Source: Streptococcus sp. oral taxon 431
GTDB lineage: Bacteria > Bacillota > Bacilli > Lactobacillales > Streptococcaceae
Length of the DNA stretch: 64,000 bases
Direction of reading: 5' to 3'
Assembly (NCBI RefSeq): GCF_001553685.1
Contig: NZ_CP014264.1
Location: 1,062,001 to 1,126,000, forward strand
In this document: positions 63,580 to 64,000 of the stretch, one piece after another
Layout: the number at the start of each line of letters is the position of its first letter
Position numbering within the stretch: position 1 is the stretch's first letter
Position numbers and translations under genes: made by a program
The notes under the pieces: model-generated
Databases searched by the model: none
The model's input: only the letters and a program-made list of their open reading frames with translations
What the model was told of the DNA's origin: nothing

Positions 63580-64000
63580 ATAAGCTTTTCTTTTTGAAAA
63601 CAGCAAGTCCACTTATGGTAAAGAATAGAATAACAGTCACTGTAACGATAATGGTGTATAGAACAGCTTGACTATAGGCAGTCATGGCATAGGCAAAATT
63701 CAAGGACAAATAGCGTAAAATCTCGATATCTGGAAAGATAAGCATTGGTGTTGAAAGCAAGATAGAACTGATTAAATAGCCTATGAAAACAGCCAAATAA
63801 GAATGAGTCACATATAGAATGAAGGAAACAATAGATAGCCAAGCTAGAAGGCAGAGAAATTGCAGAGAAATTGTTAGAAGTAGATTGCCAATAAATCCTT
63901 CTGGCATCGTACCAACCCCGTTTAGGATAGTTGCTGGTACAAAAGCAATAACTAGGCTAACAAAAATTTGCATTAGAGCGATACTGGCTAATACAACAGA
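63578..64000 (-). CDS. ABC transporter permease, C-terminal part (gene runs off the window)
   Basis: The frame stays open past the first ATG (63973) to the edge, reading S-V-V-L-A-S-I-A-L before it, so only the last 140 residues are seen. Four hydrophobic segments and a basic KKKSL tail match the end of an ABC-2/lantibiotic-immunity type permease. Its nearness to the two-component system suggests a bacteriocin or antibiotic export/resistance module; this is inferred. Confidence 0.65.
   Translation of the reverse strand, partial: SVVLASIALMQIFVSLVIAFVPATILNGVGTMPEGFIGNLLLTISLQFLCLLAWLSIVSFILYVTHSYLAVFIGYLISSILLSTPMLIFPDIEILRYLSLNFAYAMTAYSQAVLYTIIVTVTVILFFTISGLAVFKKKSL

Overview
The window is chromosomal DNA from a low-GC Gram-positive coccus, almost certainly a mitis-group Streptococcus (S. 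mitis / S. oralis / S. pneumoniae relatives). Pointers are a choline-uptake and activation operon (tarI-tarJ-licA-licB-licC) with a CiaR-type operator, a BOX element, RocS and MacP homologues, extended -10 promoters (TGnTATAAT) in front of many genes, and a giant serine-rich repeat adhesin with an LPxTG anchor. No rRNA or tRNA genes, CRISPR array, prophage or complete insertion sequence was seen.

Layout. 1-6.35 kb: a truncated DUF2130 gene, a GNAT acetyltransferase, a frameshifted alpha/beta hydrolase, truB, rocS, a DnaQ-type exonuclease, a membrane-anchored glycerophosphodiesterase and ebfC (minus). 6.4-10.9 kb: the lic operon, which converts ribulose-5-phosphate to CDP-ribitol and imports and activates choline for teichoic acid decoration. 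10.9-12.9 kb: pyrK-pyrDB behind a PyrR-type attenuator. 13-15.1 kb: ribF, a BOX element and an unknown two-segment membrane protein. 15.2-36.6 kb: one gene of 7104 codons for a serine-rich repeat surface protein, one third of the window. 36.7-41.2 kb (minus): a DeoR/LacR-like repressor and nrdH-nrdE-nrdF. 41.5-44.4 kb: ptsH-ptsI and udk. 44.6-46.4 kb (minus): coaB-coaC and a probable pantothenate ECF S component. 46.5-49.2 kb: an AT-rich, unrecognised two-gene cassette of membrane-interacting proteins. 49.3-58.7 kb: fhs, lysS, a histidine phosphatase, YbaK, a DUF368 transporter and a GH25 muramidase on one side; glmU, a Nudix hydrolase, macP and pfs on the other. 58.7-64 kb: pcrA between two structured intergenic repeats, a SemiSWEET transporter, a two-component system and the end of an ABC permease gene.

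Most genes are housekeeping, with a strong cell-envelope theme (teichoic acid, UDP-GlcNAc, PBP2a activation, undecaprenyl-phosphate recycling, muramidase, giant adhesin). The two accessory islands are the adhesin and the 46.5-49.2 kb cassette. The adhesin repeat tract carries a near-perfect internal duplication of about 6.4 kb, itself built of smaller nested duplications. The cassette pairs a ClyA-like-looking helical/glycine-zipper protein with a protein that has a possible PD-(D/E)XK nuclease signature and glycine-zipper membrane hairpins; it is the best candidate here for an undescribed system.
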